A stretch of DNA of 64,000 nt from Geothrix oryzae (GCF_030295385.1 NZ_AP027079.1:744001-808000), one strand, 5' to 3'. Numbered from the stretch's first letter, positions 54,478-63,998 are shown. Notes: generated by a model from the letters alone, not told the origin. Numbers and translations are program-made.

Positions 54478-55929
54478 TCACTTCATGCCGAAGTCCTTGA
54501 GGATCTTCGGATCCTTCTCGTCCTGGGCCAGGATGGTGTGGCAGGTGTCGCAGTCGCCCTTGATGGTGCGGCCGTCGGCGGAGGAGTGGCTGCCGTCGTG
54601 GCAACGGAAGCAGCCCACGGATTCCTCGTGGCCGATGTTGTTCGGGTGGGTGCCCCAGGTGATCTTCATCTCGGGGAAGACATTGCGCAGGTAGATGGCC
54701 TTCACGGCCTCAGCCGCGGCATCCACCTGGGCCCGCTTGTGCTTGAACACATCCGGGTAGCTGGTGCGGTAGAACTCGTTGATGGCCAGGGTGATCTTGG
54801 CGGCGGCCTCGTCGCGGTTCGCGTACTCGACCTTCAGCACCTCGACGGCCTTCTTCTTGATGAAGGGCAGCTCGGCGCTCATGCGCTTGAGGTTCAGGGC
54901 CTTGTCCACGGCGCGGTCCGGGAGCTCGAAGGCGTGGGTGGGACGGTTGTGGCAGTCCACGCAGTCCATCTTGCGCTCGGAGGCCTTGGCGAGCTTCTCG
55001 GGGGGCAGCTTCTTGAAGTCCTCGGTGACATATTCGACCAGCTGGCCGTTGTCGTCGCGGTAGGTGACCTTGGGGATCTCCTGGCGGCGGGGATCGGTGG
55101 AGACATAGCTGATGCGCTCCATGGCGTCGAGGTGGCGGCCGTGGATGCCGGTGGTGCCGTTGGCGGTGTGGCCGCCGATCTTCAGGAGCAGGATGCTGGT
55201 GGAGGGGGTGTTGGCCTCATCCTCGGCGTACTTGGTGCGGATGAGCAGCTTGTCGTCCGTGAACTTCTGGGGCCAGTGGCACTGTTCGCAGGTCTCGCGG
55301 GCGGGACGCAGGTGCTCGACGGGGCTGGGAATGGGCCGGGAGAAGGTGCCGAAGGCCACCGCGAAGAGCTGGCGGCTGCCGGAGATCTTGGCGCGCACCA
55401 GGGCGGGGGCGCCGTGGCCGATGTGGCACTGGGCGCAGCCCACGCGGGAGTGGGGGGAATTCAGGAAGGCCGTGTACTCGGGGCTCATCACGGTGTGGCA
55501 GGTGAGGCCGCAGAAGCGGTTGGAATCCATGTACTCCACGCCCTTGAGGCCGGCGGTGCCCATGATGCCGACATTCACGAAGGTGAGGGCGCCCACGACC
55601 AGCAGGAGACGCCGCACGCTGGGCTGGGTGAAGTCCACCTTCTGGAGGGGGGTGGGCGCTTCACCGGCCAGCCGCTTCTTGCGGCGCAGGCGGAGGATGC
55701 CCACGGGAATGAGGATCAGGCCCATCAGGAAGAGGGCGGGAAGGATGAGGAACAGGAGGATGCCGGCATAGGGATGCACGGACTTCGAGCTCGTCATCTC
55801 CATGATCCAGAACCAGACGAGCGTAAAGGCCGAGCTCGTCGTCAGGGCCACGCCCATCAGGGTCATCCAGTTGTTTCCAAGCTGGAAGGCCAGCCGGACC
55901 AGGTCTCTGATGCGTTCACCCAAACTCAT
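54478..55929 (-). CDS. Hexaheme NapC/NirT-type membrane cytochrome c
   Basis: This 483-residue protein has three predicted transmembrane helices (about 23-45, 55-78, 107-126). A periplasmic domain carries six heme sites: CGLTCH (140-145, three residues between the cysteines), CAQCH (165), CEQCH (214), CVDCH (323), CFRCH (440) and CDTCH (460). The part around the first sites resembles NapC/NrfH quinol dehydrogenases (FCGLTCHTVMSPEYTAFLNSPH in part). It probably takes electrons from quinol and passes them to periplasmic acceptors. The ribosome site is GGGAGG. No dedicated reductase is adjacent. Confidence 0.88.
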   Translation of the reverse strand: MSLGERIRDLVRLAFQLGNNWMTLMGVALTTSSAFTLVWFWIMEMTSSKSVHPYAGILLFLILPALFLMGLILIPVGILRLRRKKRLAGEAPTPLQKVDFTQPSVRRLLLVVGALTFVNVGIMGTAGLKGVEYMDSNRFCGLTCHTVMSPEYTAFLNSPHSRVGCAQCHIGHGAPALVRAKISGSRQLFAVAFGTFSRPIPSPVEHLRPARETCEQCHWPQKFTDDKLLIRTKYAEDEANTPSTSILLLKIGGHTANGTTGIHGRHLDAMERISYVSTDPRRQEIPKVTYRDDNGQLVEYVTEDFKKLPPEKLAKASERKMDCVDCHNRPTHAFELPDRAVDKALNLKRMSAELPFIKKKAVEVLKVEYANRDEAAAKITLAINEFYRTSYPDVFKHKRAQVDAAAEAVKAIYLRNVFPEMKITWGTHPNNIGHEESVGCFRCHDGSHSSADGRTIKGDCDTCHTILAQDEKDPKILKDFGMK

Positions 55930-56099
55930 GAAGCCACCTCCCTAAACGAAGACCGACAAACGACAACGAAGTGTGAAATGTCTCTTCTCACCCTAATTTC
56001 CTCCCAGGGCATTCGCAAGACGGTACTGGGCCGCCTGATTATCTATCTCCATTCAAATCAATCCCAGCAATTCCGGGTTGTGACAGAGGTCTATGGCCG

Positions 56100-57779
56100 T
56101 CAGCCCCGGAGCAATTCCAGGAAGGCTTCGCCGTACTGCTGGAGCTTCTTCGGCCCCACGCCGCTCAAGGCCAGGAATTCCGCCTCGGTACCGGGCCGGA
56201 ACCGGGCCATCTGCTGGAGGGTCGCATCGCTGAAGATCACATAGGCGGGCACGCTCTTGGCATCGGCCAGGCGCTTCCGGAGGGCTTTCAGCTCGCGATA
56301 GAGGACCTCTTCGCCCTCCACTTGGCCTTCGGGCACCGGCGGCCGGGAGCCCCGCGGCGAGCCGCGCTTGGCCTTCCCGGGCGAGGGGGCGGCCTGGAGC
56401 GGGTCGGCGCCCGTGCAGCAATCGCAGGAAGTCCCGCAGGCGTCCATCTGCTCGCCGAAATGCGCCAGCAGGGCCTGGTGGCGGCAGCGCGGGGCCTCGG
56501 CCAGGCGGAAGAGGTCGCGGGTCTGGCGCTGCTGGGCCTGGGCCAGGGCCGCGTCCAGGCCGTCCGTGAAGCGGTCGTAGCTGAGGACATCGCCCCAGCC
56601 GTAGAACATGACGCAGTCCGCATCGGCGCCATCGCGGCCCGCGCGGCCGATCTCCTGGTACCAGCCCTCCACGCTCTTGGGCATGTCGCGGTGGATGACA
56701 TAGCGGATGTTGCTCTTGTCGATGCCCATGCCGAAGGCCACCGTGGCCACGATGACATCCACATCGTCGCGCTGGAAGGCCTCCTGGGCGGCCGACCGGG
56801 CGGCGGCGTCCATGCCCGCGTGATAGGCCGCCGCGCGCACGCCCTCCCCCGCGAGGAAGGCCGCCGTGGCCTCCACGGCCTTCCGCGACAGGCAGTAGAT
56901 GATGCCGCTCTCCCCGCGCCGGGCCAGCACCAGGCGCAGCAGGGCTTCGCGCACCGGCGGCAGGCCTTCGGCGCCCTTGCGGTAGGCGCTGATCAGGAGG
57001 TTGGACCGGAAGAAGGAGCCCTGCACCTCGAGGGGATTCCGCATCTCCAGCTGCACGGCAATGTCGCGGCGCACCTCGGGCGTGGCGGTGGCCGTGAGGG
57101 CTAGCACCGGCACCTGGGGGAACCGCTGCTTCAGGCCCGCCAGGGTGCGGTAGGCGGGGCGGAAATCGTGGCCCCAGTGGCTGATGCAGTGGGCCTCGTC
57201 CACCGCGATGAGGCGCAGATCCACCTCGCGCAGCAGGTCGGCGAGGTAGAGCTCGAGGCCCTCCGGCGCGGCGTAGACCAGTTCCAGCTCGCCGTTCTTG
57301 AGGGCGCGGATGCGGTCGCGGCGCTCCTCCGCCTGGAGGCTGGAGTTGAGGAAGGTGGCCCGGAGGCCGGCTTCCGTGAGGGCATCCACCTGGTCCTTCA
57401 TGAGCGCGATCAAGGGCGAGACCACCAGCGTGACGCCGCCCAGCAGCCGGGCGGGCAGCTGGTAGGTGAGGGACTTCCCCGCGCCCGTGGGCATGATGCC
57501 CACCACATCGCGGCCCGCGAGCACGGCCTCGATGATGGTGCGCTGGCCGGGGCGGAAGGTGCCGTAGCCGAAGGTGGCCTTGAGGGCCGATTCGAGGTCC
57601 GGCGGGGCCTCCAGCTCGGAGGCCAGGGTCTTCAGGGCCGCGATGGCCGCCCCATCGAAAGCGGTGGGCTCGATCCGGTAGCGGTCCCGCAGGCGCGCGA
57701 GCCCCTCCCTGCATTCCACATGCGCGCCCTGCGTGAGCAGGGCGCGCAATCTCCCGATCTCGTCTGGAACCAGCGTCAC
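56100..57779 (-). CDS. recQ: RecQ-family ATP-dependent DNA helicase
   Basis: This 559-residue protein has an extra N-terminal region of about 65 residues. The helicase core follows, with Walker [44 protein letters not shown] and [11 protein letters not shown] zinc-binding region (C...CGTSCDCC) and a C-terminal HRDC domain (about 480-555) complete it. It unwinds DNA 3' to 5' in recombination and repair. The start is GTG, directly after the hisC stop codon. Confidence 0.93.
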   Translation of the reverse strand: MTLVPDEIGRLRALLTQGAHVECREGLARLRDRYRIEPTAFDGAAIAALKTLASELEAPPDLESALKATFGYGTFRPGQRTIIEAVLAGRDVVGIMPTGAGKSLTYQLPARLLGGVTLVVSPLIALMKDQVDALTEAGLRATFLNSSLQAEERRDRIRALKNGELELVYAAPEGLELYLADLLREVDLRLIAVDEAHCISHWGHDFRPAYRTLAGLKQRFPQVPVLALTATATPEVRRDIAVQLEMRNPLEVQGSFFRSNLLISAYRKGAEGLPPVREALLRLVLARRGESGIIYCLSRKAVEATAAFLAGEGVRAAAYHAGMDAAARSAAQEAFQRDDVDVIVATVAFGMGIDKSNIRYVIHRDMPKSVEGWYQEIGRAGRDGADADCVMFYGWGDVLSYDRFTDGLDAALAQAQQRQTRDLFRLAEAPRCRHQALLAHFGEQMDACGTSCDCCTGADPLQAAPSPGKAKRGSPRGSRPPVPEGQVEGEEVLYRELKALRKRLADAKSVPAYVIFSDATLQQMARFRPGTEAEFLALSGVGPKKLQQYGEAFLELLRG

Positions 57780-58907
57780 TCAGCAGCCGCCATCGAGCAG
57801 GGGCGCGGCTGCGGTCCAGAAGGCCTGCATTTCCTCGGGCTTGCCGAAGGTCACGCGGATGTGGTTCGGTAGGCCGTAACCCTGCATGGGCCGCACGATC
57901 ACGCCGCGCTGGAGGAGTTCCTTGAACAGGTCCGCGGCCGGGAAGGCGGTCTCCATGAGGATGAAGTTGCCGCTGGTGCCCGAGAGCTGGCAGCGGTGCT
58001 TCGCGGCCTCCAGCACGAAGGCGGCGCGGGCCTCGGTGTTCTTCTGGCGCGAGAAGGCCTCGAAGGCCAGATCCTGGACGGCGACTTCCGCCGCGGCCTG
58101 GGCCAGGTGATTGGTGTTGAAGGGGCTGCGGACCCGCTCGAGGAAACCCATCAGTTCCTTCGAGCCCAGGCCGTAGCCGATGCGCATGGCGGCCAGGGCG
58201 TGGATCTTCGAGAAGGTGTGGAGCACCAGCAGGTTCGGGCGCTCATCCAGGTAGGCGGCGGCATCCGGATACCCGGCGGGATCCTCGTACTCGGCATAGG
58301 CCTGGTCCACCACCAGCACGATGTCTTCGCGCAGCTGGCGCACGAGGCGCTCCAGAGGGGCGCGCTCCAGCCGGATGCCCGTGGGGTTGTTGGGATTCCC
58401 GAGGTAGACGAGGCGCGTGTCCTCGGCGACGGAGCGCAGGATGTCATCCGCATCAAGCTCCGTGGCCGTGGCCCGGGATTCGATGACGCGGCCGCCGGCG
58501 GTCTGGGTGGCGATGCCGTAGATGGCGAAGCTGTGCTTGGGGATGACGGCGCTGCCGCCATCCAGGAAGGCGGCCTTGGCCACCATCTCCAGGATTTCGC
58601 TGCTGCCGTTGCCGAGGACCACGCGATCCACCGTCAGGCCCTTCCGGTCCGCGATGCGCTTGCGGAGGTAGTAGCCGTCGCTGACCGGGTACAGGCCCAG
58701 GCCTTCGAACTCCGAGCCGGCGATGACCGAAGCCACCCGGGCCTTCACGGCCTCCGTGGGGCCCCAGGGATTCTCGTTGGAGGCCAGCTTGACGATGGAG
58801 GTGAGACCCAGCTCGCGCTGGACCTCCTGGATGGGCTTGCCGGGCACATAGAGGGGAATGCGCGACAGGTGCTCGAACCCGGGAATGGAGGAGAGGCCCG
58901 CGCTCAT
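57780..58907 (-). CDS. hisC: Histidinol-phosphate aminotransferase
   Basis: This 375-residue class II PLP aminotransferase of histidine synthesis shows LASNENPWGPT at the N-terminus, YLGNPNNPTGI and the PLP lysine in HTFSKIHALAAMRIGYG. The ATG sits in a TGATG overlap with the clpP stop. A longer frame would read through clpP and is rejected. No other his genes are in the window, so it may be a stand-alone copy or act on other substrates. Confidence 0.93.
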   Translation of the reverse strand: MSAGLSSIPGFEHLSRIPLYVPGKPIQEVQRELGLTSIVKLASNENPWGPTEAVKARVASVIAGSEFEGLGLYPVSDGYYLRKRIADRKGLTVDRVVLGNGSSEILEMVAKAAFLDGGSAVIPKHSFAIYGIATQTAGGRVIESRATATELDADDILRSVAEDTRLVYLGNPNNPTGIRLERAPLERLVRQLREDIVLVVDQAYAEYEDPAGYPDAAAYLDERPNLLVLHTFSKIHALAAMRIGYGLGSKELMGFLERVRSPFNTNHLAQAAAEVAVQDLAFEAFSRQKNTEARAAFVLEAAKHRCQLSGTSGNFILMETAFPAADLFKELLQRGVIVRPMQGYGLPNHIRVTFGKPEEMQAFWTAAAPLLDGGC

Positions 58908-59503
58908 CAGGCCGGCCGCTCGGAGAGGACCTTGTCCACGATGCCGTATTCCAGGGCTTCTTCGGCGCCCATGAAGAAGTCGCGGTCCATGTCCTTCATG
59001 ACCTTCTTCAGCTGCTGGCCGGTGTGCTTGGCGAAGGTGGCGGCGAGGTTCTCCTTCAGGCGCTGGATCTCCTTGAAGGTGATCTCGATCTCCGTGGCCT
59101 GGCCCTGGGCGCCGCCCGAGGGCTGGTGGATCATGATGCGGGCGTTGGGCAGGGCGAAGCGCTTGCCCTTGGTGCCCGCGGCCAGCAGGTGCGCACCCAT
59201 GGAGGCGCACTGGCCGATGCAGTAGGTGACGATGTCGTTCTTCACGAACTGCATGGTGTCGTAGATGGCCAGGCCGGCCGTGACGCTGCCGCCGGGGCTG
59301 TTGATGTAGATCTGGATGTCCTTGTCCGGGTCCTCGCTCTCGAGGAAGAGCATCTGGGCCACGATGGCGTTGGCGACATTGTCATCGATGGCCGTGCCCA
59401 GGAAGATGATGTTGTCCTTCAGCAGGCGCGAGTAGATGTCGTAGCTGCGCTCGCCGCGGGGCGTCTGCTCGATGACGATGGGGGGATAGTAGCTGCTGGG
59501 CAT
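58907..59503 (-). CDS. clpP: ATP-dependent Clp protease proteolytic subunit
   Basis: This 198-residue serine protease forms the ClpP tetradecamer. The triad is Ser101 ([12 protein letters not shown]), His126 (MIHQPSGG) and Asp175 ([11 protein letters not shown]). The residue before the usual AS-motif is Cys rather than Ala. GGAGGG precedes the ATG at 59503; an upstream in-frame start crosses the tig terminator. It follows tig as in many bacteria, but clpX is not next: hisC overlaps its stop. Confidence 0.97.
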   Translation of the reverse strand: MPSSYYPPIVIEQTPRGERSYDIYSRLLKDNIIFLGTAIDDNVANAIVAQMLFLESEDPDKDIQIYINSPGGSVTAGLAIYDTMQFVKNDIVTYCIGQCASMGAHLLAAGTKGKRFALPNARIMIHQPSGGAQGQATEIEITFKEIQRLKENLAATFAKHTGQQLKKVMKDMDRDFFMGAEEALEYGIVDKVLSERPA

Positions 59504-59537
59504 GGGCCCTCCGGCTGAAGCTTCAGGATAAAGCAAG

Positions 59538-59557
59538 AAGGCGCCCGCAGGCGCCTT
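59538..59557 (-). terminator. Terminator-like hairpin after tig
   Basis: AAGGCGCC and GGCGCCTT pair perfectly around four bases. Read on the minus strand the stem is followed by CTTGCTTTATCC, a moderate T-rich tail. It lies 23 bases after the tig stop and 35 bases before the clpP start, so clpP may have its own promoter or depend on read-through. Confidence 0.6.
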
Positions 59558-59580
59558 CCGCATGGAGATCGCGCAGACGG

Positions 59581-61203
59581 CTACTTCTTGGCCGCGGGCT
59601 TCTTGGCCTTGGGCTTGTCCTCGGCCTTTTCCCCAGCCTTTTCCTCGGTCGCAGGTTCCTTGGCCTTGGCGGCCTTCTTGGGCTTCTCCTCGACCGGTTC
59701 CTCGACCTTCTTGGCGGCCCTCTTTTTCGGCTTGGGGGCTTCGGCCTCGTGCTCGTGATCGTGGTCACAGTCGGGGCCGTGGACATGGCCCGCGGGCGCC
59801 ACGGCGGCGGGCTCGCCACCCTCCTGGTTCTCGAGGTCACCGCCCTCCAGGCCGCCGGCGTCGAAGCGGTTCACGGGAATCCCGGCCTCGCGCTTGCGCT
59901 CCAGCTCGACCAGGGCCTCGAAGGCGGCCTTGTCGAGCAGCTCTTCCGTGACGGTGGCGGTGGTGAGCAGGTGGTCGAAGATCCGGTCGGTGCGCAGGCG
60001 GCCCTTGATCTCCGTGGCGTTGCCACGGCGCTCGAGCTCGGCCTTGAAGGCGTCGAAGGGCTGCTGGATCTGGTTCTCGGCCATGAAGGTGCGGATCTCG
60101 GCGTCGATGTCGGCCTCGGGCACTTCGATGGACTCGGCGTTGCCGATGGCCTGCAGCAGGTAGCCGCTGCGGACGGCGCGCTCGGCATCGTTCAGGCGGT
60201 ACTGGCGGTAGGCCTGCCAGTTCACCTTCTTGGGGTCCATGCCCTGGCGGGCGACATGCTGGGCGAACTCCTGGCAGTAGTCGTCGAGCTGCAGCCCCAC
60301 CATGGAACGGGGCACCTCGAAGGGCGCGGCGTCCAGCAGGGTGTCCAGCATGGTGGCCTGCAGGCGGGCCATGGCGTCGCGCTCGGTGGCCTCCTCCAGG
60401 TCCTTCCTCACGGCGGTCTTCAGGGCCTCGAGGTTCTCGAAGTCGCCCAGGTCCTTGGCGAACTCATCGCCCACCACGGGCACTTCCTTGCGGCGGACAT
60501 CCTTGACATGTACCTCGTAGGCCAGCGTCTTGCCCGCCAGGACGGTGTTGGCGTCATCGGCCGGGTGGGTCAGGGTGAAGGCCTTCTTCTCGTCGCTCTT
60601 GAGGCCCAGCAGCTGAGCGTCGAAGGGGCGGGTCGCATCGATCTCCAGCACCTGGTCCTGGTAGGTCTGGGCCTTCAGGCCCTGGGGCTTCACGCGGATG
60701 TCGCAGGTGGCGATGAGGCCCTGGGCCACGGCGCCGTCCTCCACGGGGAGGAACTTGGTGGCCCGCTGGCGGAGGCCCTCGATGTGCTCATCCAGGGTGG
60801 CTTCGTCGATGGCGCGCTTCTTCTTGGTCAGGACCAGGGACTTGTAGTCGGGAAGCTCGATGTCGGGAGCGACATCGAACTGGGCGCGGAAGACCGCATC
60901 GGCGCCTTCCTTCAGGTCCAGCTTCTCCAGGGAGGGGTGGGAGATGGGCAGGGCGCCGGCTTCCTGGGCGGCCTTCCAGAAGTGCTTCTCGACGAGCTGC
61001 TGGGCCACATCAGACTGGATCTCGCGGGCGTAGCGCTGCATCAGCACGGGCCGGGGGGCCTTGCCGGGGCGGAAGCCGGGAATGCGGACCTGCGGGGCGA
61101 TCTTCGCCACCACCTCGTTGAAGACGGCGCTCACTTCGGAGGCGGGCACCGTGACTTCGACGGCTTTCCGAGTGGGGGACTGGTGGTGCAGGGTGGCGGA
61201 CAT
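59581..61203 (-). CDS. tig: Trigger factor with His-rich and Lys/Ala-rich C-terminal extension
   Basis: This 540-residue protein is a ribosome-bound chaperone. The N-terminal ribosome-binding domain has the signature [15 protein letters not shown] prolyl-isomerase-like domain (about 145-235) and a helical C-terminal domain (to about 430) follow. The last 110 residues go beyond the usual length of about 430-450. They hold [17 protein letters not shown] (a likely metal-binding His/Asp cluster) and then a Lys/Ala/Pro/Glu-rich tail with KKAAKAKEP and AKKPAAKK, resembling histone-H1-like tails. GGAG precedes the ATG at 61203. Confidence 0.95.
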   Translation of the reverse strand: MSATLHHQSPTRKAVEVTVPASEVSAVFNEVVAKIAPQVRIPGFRPGKAPRPVLMQRYAREIQSDVAQQLVEKHFWKAAQEAGALPISHPSLEKLDLKEGADAVFRAQFDVAPDIELPDYKSLVLTKKKRAIDEATLDEHIEGLRQRATKFLPVEDGAVAQGLIATCDIRVKPQGLKAQTYQDQVLEIDATRPFDAQLLGLKSDEKKAFTLTHPADDANTVLAGKTLAYEVHVKDVRRKEVPVVGDEFAKDLGDFENLEALKTAVRKDLEEATERDAMARLQATMLDTLLDAAPFEVPRSMVGLQLDDYCQEFAQHVARQGMDPKKVNWQAYRQYRLNDAERAVRSGYLLQAIGNAESIEVPEADIDAEIRTFMAENQIQQPFDAFKAELERRGNATEIKGRLRTDRIFDHLLTTATVTEELLDKAAFEALVELERKREAGIPVNRFDAGGLEGGDLENQEGGEPAAVAPAGHVHGPDCDHDHEHEAEAPKPKKRAAKKVEEPVEEKPKKAAKAKEPATEEKAGEKAEDKPKAKKPAAKK

Positions 61204-61258
61204 GGAGGCTCCGTGATGCGGTAATGGCTTAGGAAGCATTCGGCTTTCGTGGTGACTC

Positions 61259-61336
61259 GGGCACATCCTGTGCCCTCGCCCTTCGGGCGGCCATCGCCTG
61301 GCGGCGATTCCGTCCTATTTGCCAGTCCTGGCAAAT
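61259..61336 (-). other. Row of four perfect stem-loops between tRNA-Leu and tig
   Basis: Four non-overlapping perfect hairpins lie in 78 bases: 61259-61275 (7 bp, 3-base loop), 61277-61289 (5 bp, 3-base loop), 61293-61308 (6 bp, 4-base loop) and 61317-61336 (9 bp, 2-base loop). The last shares its outermost base with the final A of the tRNA-Leu CCA end. None has a T-run on the transcribed minus strand. It may be a structured tig leader, a tRNA processing signal or a termination region. Confidence 0.6.
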
Positions 61337-61420
61337 GGTGCGAACGGTCGGACTCGAACCGACACGGTGTGAACCGCTGGAACCTAAATCCAGTGCGTCT
61401 ACCAGTTCCGCCACGCTCGC
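61336..61420 (-). tRNA. tRNA-Leu (anticodon UAG)
   Basis: The 85-base class II tRNA has a 7-bp acceptor stem (GCGAGCG with CGTTCGC, one G-U pair). The anticodon stem CTGGA/TCCAG carries the loop TTTAGGT (anticodon TAG), followed by a long variable arm and a T arm GGTTCGAGTCC. CCA is encoded. Confidence 0.95.
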
Positions 61421-61443
61421 AAAAAGCCGAATTGTCAAACCGG

Positions 61444-61520
61444 TGGTGCGCCCAGAGCGACTCGAACGCCCGACCCTCAGGTTCGAAGCCTGATGCTCTA
61501 TCCAGCTGAGCTATGGGCGC
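61444..61520 (-). tRNA. tRNA-Arg (anticodon UCG)
   Basis: The 77-base tRNA has acceptor stem GCGCCCA/TGGGCGC. The anticodon stem TCAGG/CCTGA has loop CTTCGAA (anticodon TCG). The D arm contains AGCTCAGCTGGATAGAGC and the T arm GCGTTCGAGTCGC. CCA is encoded. It lies 23 bases upstream of tRNA-Leu in the same direction, probably one transcript. Confidence 0.96.
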
Positions 61521-61576
61521 GCACCGAATCCCCTAGTCTACCTGGATCGGCCGGCCGCTTCGACCCCTGGGTTGGC

Positions 61577-62512
61577 TCAGGCCTCGAGGCACCAGGCATC
61601 TTCGGCCCCGTTCCGCCGGAGGGTGGCGAGGGCGGGCTCGTCCAGGCCCATGCGCCGGGCGGCCTCGGTTTCGGTTTCCAGGTCGCAGGGGATGACGCCC
61701 GGATCGTCGGTGCCCAGGGCGCAACGCACGCCGGCCTCGAGCATCCGGGGCAGAGGGTGGGGGCTCACATCGGCGGCGAGGGCCTGGTTGGAGCTGGGGC
61801 AGATGTCGACGGGGATGCGGCGGTCCGCCAGCAGTTCCAAGGTGGCGTCATCGGCCCGGATGCCGTGGACGATGCGGGCCACGCCGCCCTCCAGGATGGC
61901 CTCGCGGACATGGGATCCCGGTCCGTTCTCGCCCGCATGGGCCGCGATGCGGAGGCCCGAGGTCCGGGCCCGGTCGAAGACGGGGGCCCAGTCCCGGAAG
62001 GGGCAGCCCTCCAGGCCGCCGGTGGAGAAGCCCTTCACGAAGGGGGGGAGGTCCGGCAGCACGAGGTCGAGGACCGCGTGGCCATGTCGGGGGCCGAAGT
62101 GGTTCACGGCGTCCACCACCACGGCGCTCCGCAGGCCCCCCGAGCGGGCCTCGGCCAACCCCTCCTCCAGTCCGCGCCAGAAGGCGTCGAGGCTGATCTG
62201 GCTGCGGTGGACCACCAGGAAGTGGGGCGAGACCCAGAGGTCGAATCCCGTGCCTCCGGCCGATCGCGTGCGCCGCGCCGCGGCCAGGACAGCCTCGCGC
62301 ACGGCCTCGCGGCCGTCCAGGAGCGCGGCGCCGAAGAGGAAGGCCTCGATGAAGCCCGGGAAGGGAACGGCGCCACCCGACCACAGGGCTTCCAGCGGTC
62401 CCGGCAGCGGCAGCCCGCGGCGCCCGGCTTCCGCTCGAACCCAGACGGGGTCGAGGGAGCCCTCCAGATGGGTGTGGCGGTCAACGAGAGGAAAGAGGTC
62501 GGCGGAGCTCAC
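61577..62512 (-). CDS. Adenosine-deaminase-family amidohydrolase
   Basis: This 311-residue TIM-barrel metal hydrolase has the metal-binding HTHLEGS near the N-terminus. It also has STGGLEG, the HAGENG segment with catalytic His/Glu, VHGI, CPSSNQAL and the metal Asp in GTDDPGV. It probably deaminates adenosine or a related purine; adenine or aminodeoxyfutalosine deaminase activity cannot be excluded. The start is GTG at 62512, with a weak ribosome site. Confidence 0.88.
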   Translation of the reverse strand: MSSADLFPLVDRHTHLEGSLDPVWVRAEAGRRGLPLPGPLEALWSGGAVPFPGFIEAFLFGAALLDGREAVREAVLAAARRTRSAGGTGFDLWVSPHFLVVHRSQISLDAFWRGLEEGLAEARSGGLRSAVVVDAVNHFGPRHGHAVLDLVLPDLPPFVKGFSTGGLEGCPFRDWAPVFDRARTSGLRIAAHAGENGPGSHVREAILEGGVARIVHGIRADDATLELLADRRIPVDICPSSNQALAADVSPHPLPRMLEAGVRCALGTDDPGVIPCDLETETEAARRMGLDEPALATLRRNGAEDAWCLEA

Positions 62513-62552
62513 TCGGACATTATGCTCACCGCCCGTGATCCGGCGGGGTTCG

Positions 62553-62846
62553 CTACTCGTCGTAGTCGTCCATGCGCAGGTCGCCGGGATCGAAGCCTTC
62601 CCCGCGGCCGCGCTCGATGGGCACGCCGGTCTCGCTGAAGGCCTCTTCGAGGTTCTCGGCTTCAGGCTCGGCCGCGAAGTCGTCCTCGATGACATGCACG
62701 CTCTTTTCCTTCTTCACGGCGCGGGGCTTGGCGGGGGCGGCCTTCTGGTTCGCACCGCACTTGGGGCACAGCGCCTCCGGCTTTCCGAAGTCGTAGAACT
62801 TCGCCGCGCACTGGAAACATGTGAATTTCTTGCCAAGATTCGCCAT
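62553..62846 (-). CDS. FYDLN-type zinc-ribbon acidic protein
   Basis: This 97-residue protein opens with MANLGKKFTCFQCAAKFYDF. A four-cysteine zinc ribbon (CFQC...CPKC) contains the family phrase close to FYDLNK-P. A Lys/Ala linker and a strongly acidic tail (DDFAAEPEAENLEEAF; MDDYDE) follow. It matches the TIGR02300 group, whose function is unknown. GAGGA precedes the ATG. The adenosine-deaminase-like gene follows after 40 bases. Confidence 0.85.
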   Translation of the reverse strand: MANLGKKFTCFQCAAKFYDFGKPEALCPKCGANQKAAPAKPRAVKKEKSVHVIEDDFAAEPEAENLEEAFSETGVPIERGRGEGFDPGDLRMDDYDE

Positions 62847-62927
62847 TGACTCGTTCCTCGTCCGTACCCAAAGGAACAAGGTTCTACCAGAGTCAACCCC
62901 GGTTGTCATCAACCTCCTGCAGGGCAG

Positions 62928-63998
62928 CTAGGCCCAGGGGGCCTCTCCGAGCTTGGAGGCATCGCCTTCGCACAGGTGGTGGATGACGGTGCTGGTGAAA
63001 ATCCGGTGCTGAACCTCGATTGATTCCCCGAAGCGGTCCACGAAGGTGGCCCGGCTCCGCTCCAGCTCGTCCCGGAGCAGGCGATAGAGGTTCCCCTTCA
63101 CCCGGGCCTGGGCGACTTTCTCAGGAAAATACAGTTCCACATCGTCGACGAGGACCCGGGCCAGGCGCTCGGCGGCGGCCCGCGTCCTTGGATCGAGGGC
63201 CTGGGGTGGCGCGGCGCCGATGGATTCGGGCACGACCTGGGTGGGCGCGCTGGCGGAGGAGATGCCCGGCGAGGTGCCAGGCGAGGTGCCCGGCTGGGTG
63301 TGGGAGGGGTCCTCCTTCCCCGCGGCCAGGGAAGCCAGGGTGGCGGAGGCGGCCAGCACCAGCGCCCGCACGAACTCGGGATGATCGAGCCCCTGACGGA
63401 GCCCGCTGTCCACCAGCAGCAGGGCCACGGTCTTCCGCTTGTGGCGCAGGGGGAGGACGGCCATGTCCGCGGCTTCGAAAGGACTGAGGGGAGCGAGCAG
63501 GGCGGCGTATCCGGGGCCCTTCTTCCGGAGGGACCGGCCGAGGCCCTGAATGACGGATTCCAGGTCCGGCGGTGGGACCACGGCCCCGGGCTTGAGGGGC
63601 GCCCCGGCCTCGAATCCCCGGTGGGCATAGAGCGAGGCCAATCCCTGCTTGAGGACGAAGAGGGCGCTGCGCTCCACCAGCGGCACGAGGGCGTCCAGGA
63701 GGCGCTTGAGCAGGTCGCCCTGGGAAGTGGCACCTTCCACGAGGTCGAGGGCCGAGGCGAGGGACTGATCGGCGACGCCGGCCGGGTTCGCCGGGGACGG
63801 TCCGAATCCGGAACGGGAGGGCATCGCCGCACGGAGCCGGTCGAGGAGGGCCTCATCGGGGCGGAAACCGGCCACGGCGCCCTGCCAGGTGGCGATCACT
63901 TCCTCGAGCAGAACCTGGTTCTGCTGGTTCAACCAAGCCTCCAGCTCGCTCCGGAGCGCGTCGTGGGGAGGCTGGTCCGCGGGGCTGGGGTCGCTCAT
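62928..63998 (-). CDS. Unrecognised protein, GAF-like middle and helical C-terminus
   Basis: This 356-residue cytoplasmic protein has a helical N-terminus (about 10-50). A middle part (about 85-225) has GAF-like features, such as LLDALVPLVERSALFVL and a later AVLPLRHKRKTVALLLVD. A Pro/Ser/Thr linker follows. The C-terminal 80 residues (RAAAERLARVLVDDVELYFPEKV) resemble a helical module I have seen in acidobacterial proteins. No DNA-binding or catalytic motif is seen. The complete frame lies inside the window, two bases from its right end. Confidence 0.6.
   Translation of the reverse strand: MSDPSPADQPPHDALRSELEAWLNQQNQVLLEEVIATWQGAVAGFRPDEALLDRLRAAMPSRSGFGPSPANPAGVADQSLASALDLVEGATSQGDLLKRLLDALVPLVERSALFVLKQGLASLYAHRGFEAGAPLKPGAVVPPPDLESVIQGLGRSLRKKGPGYAALLAPLSPFEAADMAVLPLRHKRKTVALLLVDSGLRQGLDHPEFVRALVLAASATLASLAAGKEDPSHTQPGTSPGTSPGISSASAPTQVVPESIGAAPPQALDPRTRAAAERLARVLVDDVELYFPEKVAQARVKGNLYRLLRDELERSRATFVDRFGESIEVQHRIFTSTVIHHLCEGDASKLGEAPWA

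Noticed and set aside
55930-56099. Possible small gene between recQ and the hexaheme cytochrome gene
   Set aside because: Open frames here are short, lack ribosome sites and have no recognisable sequence. The stretch more likely holds the cytochrome promoter.
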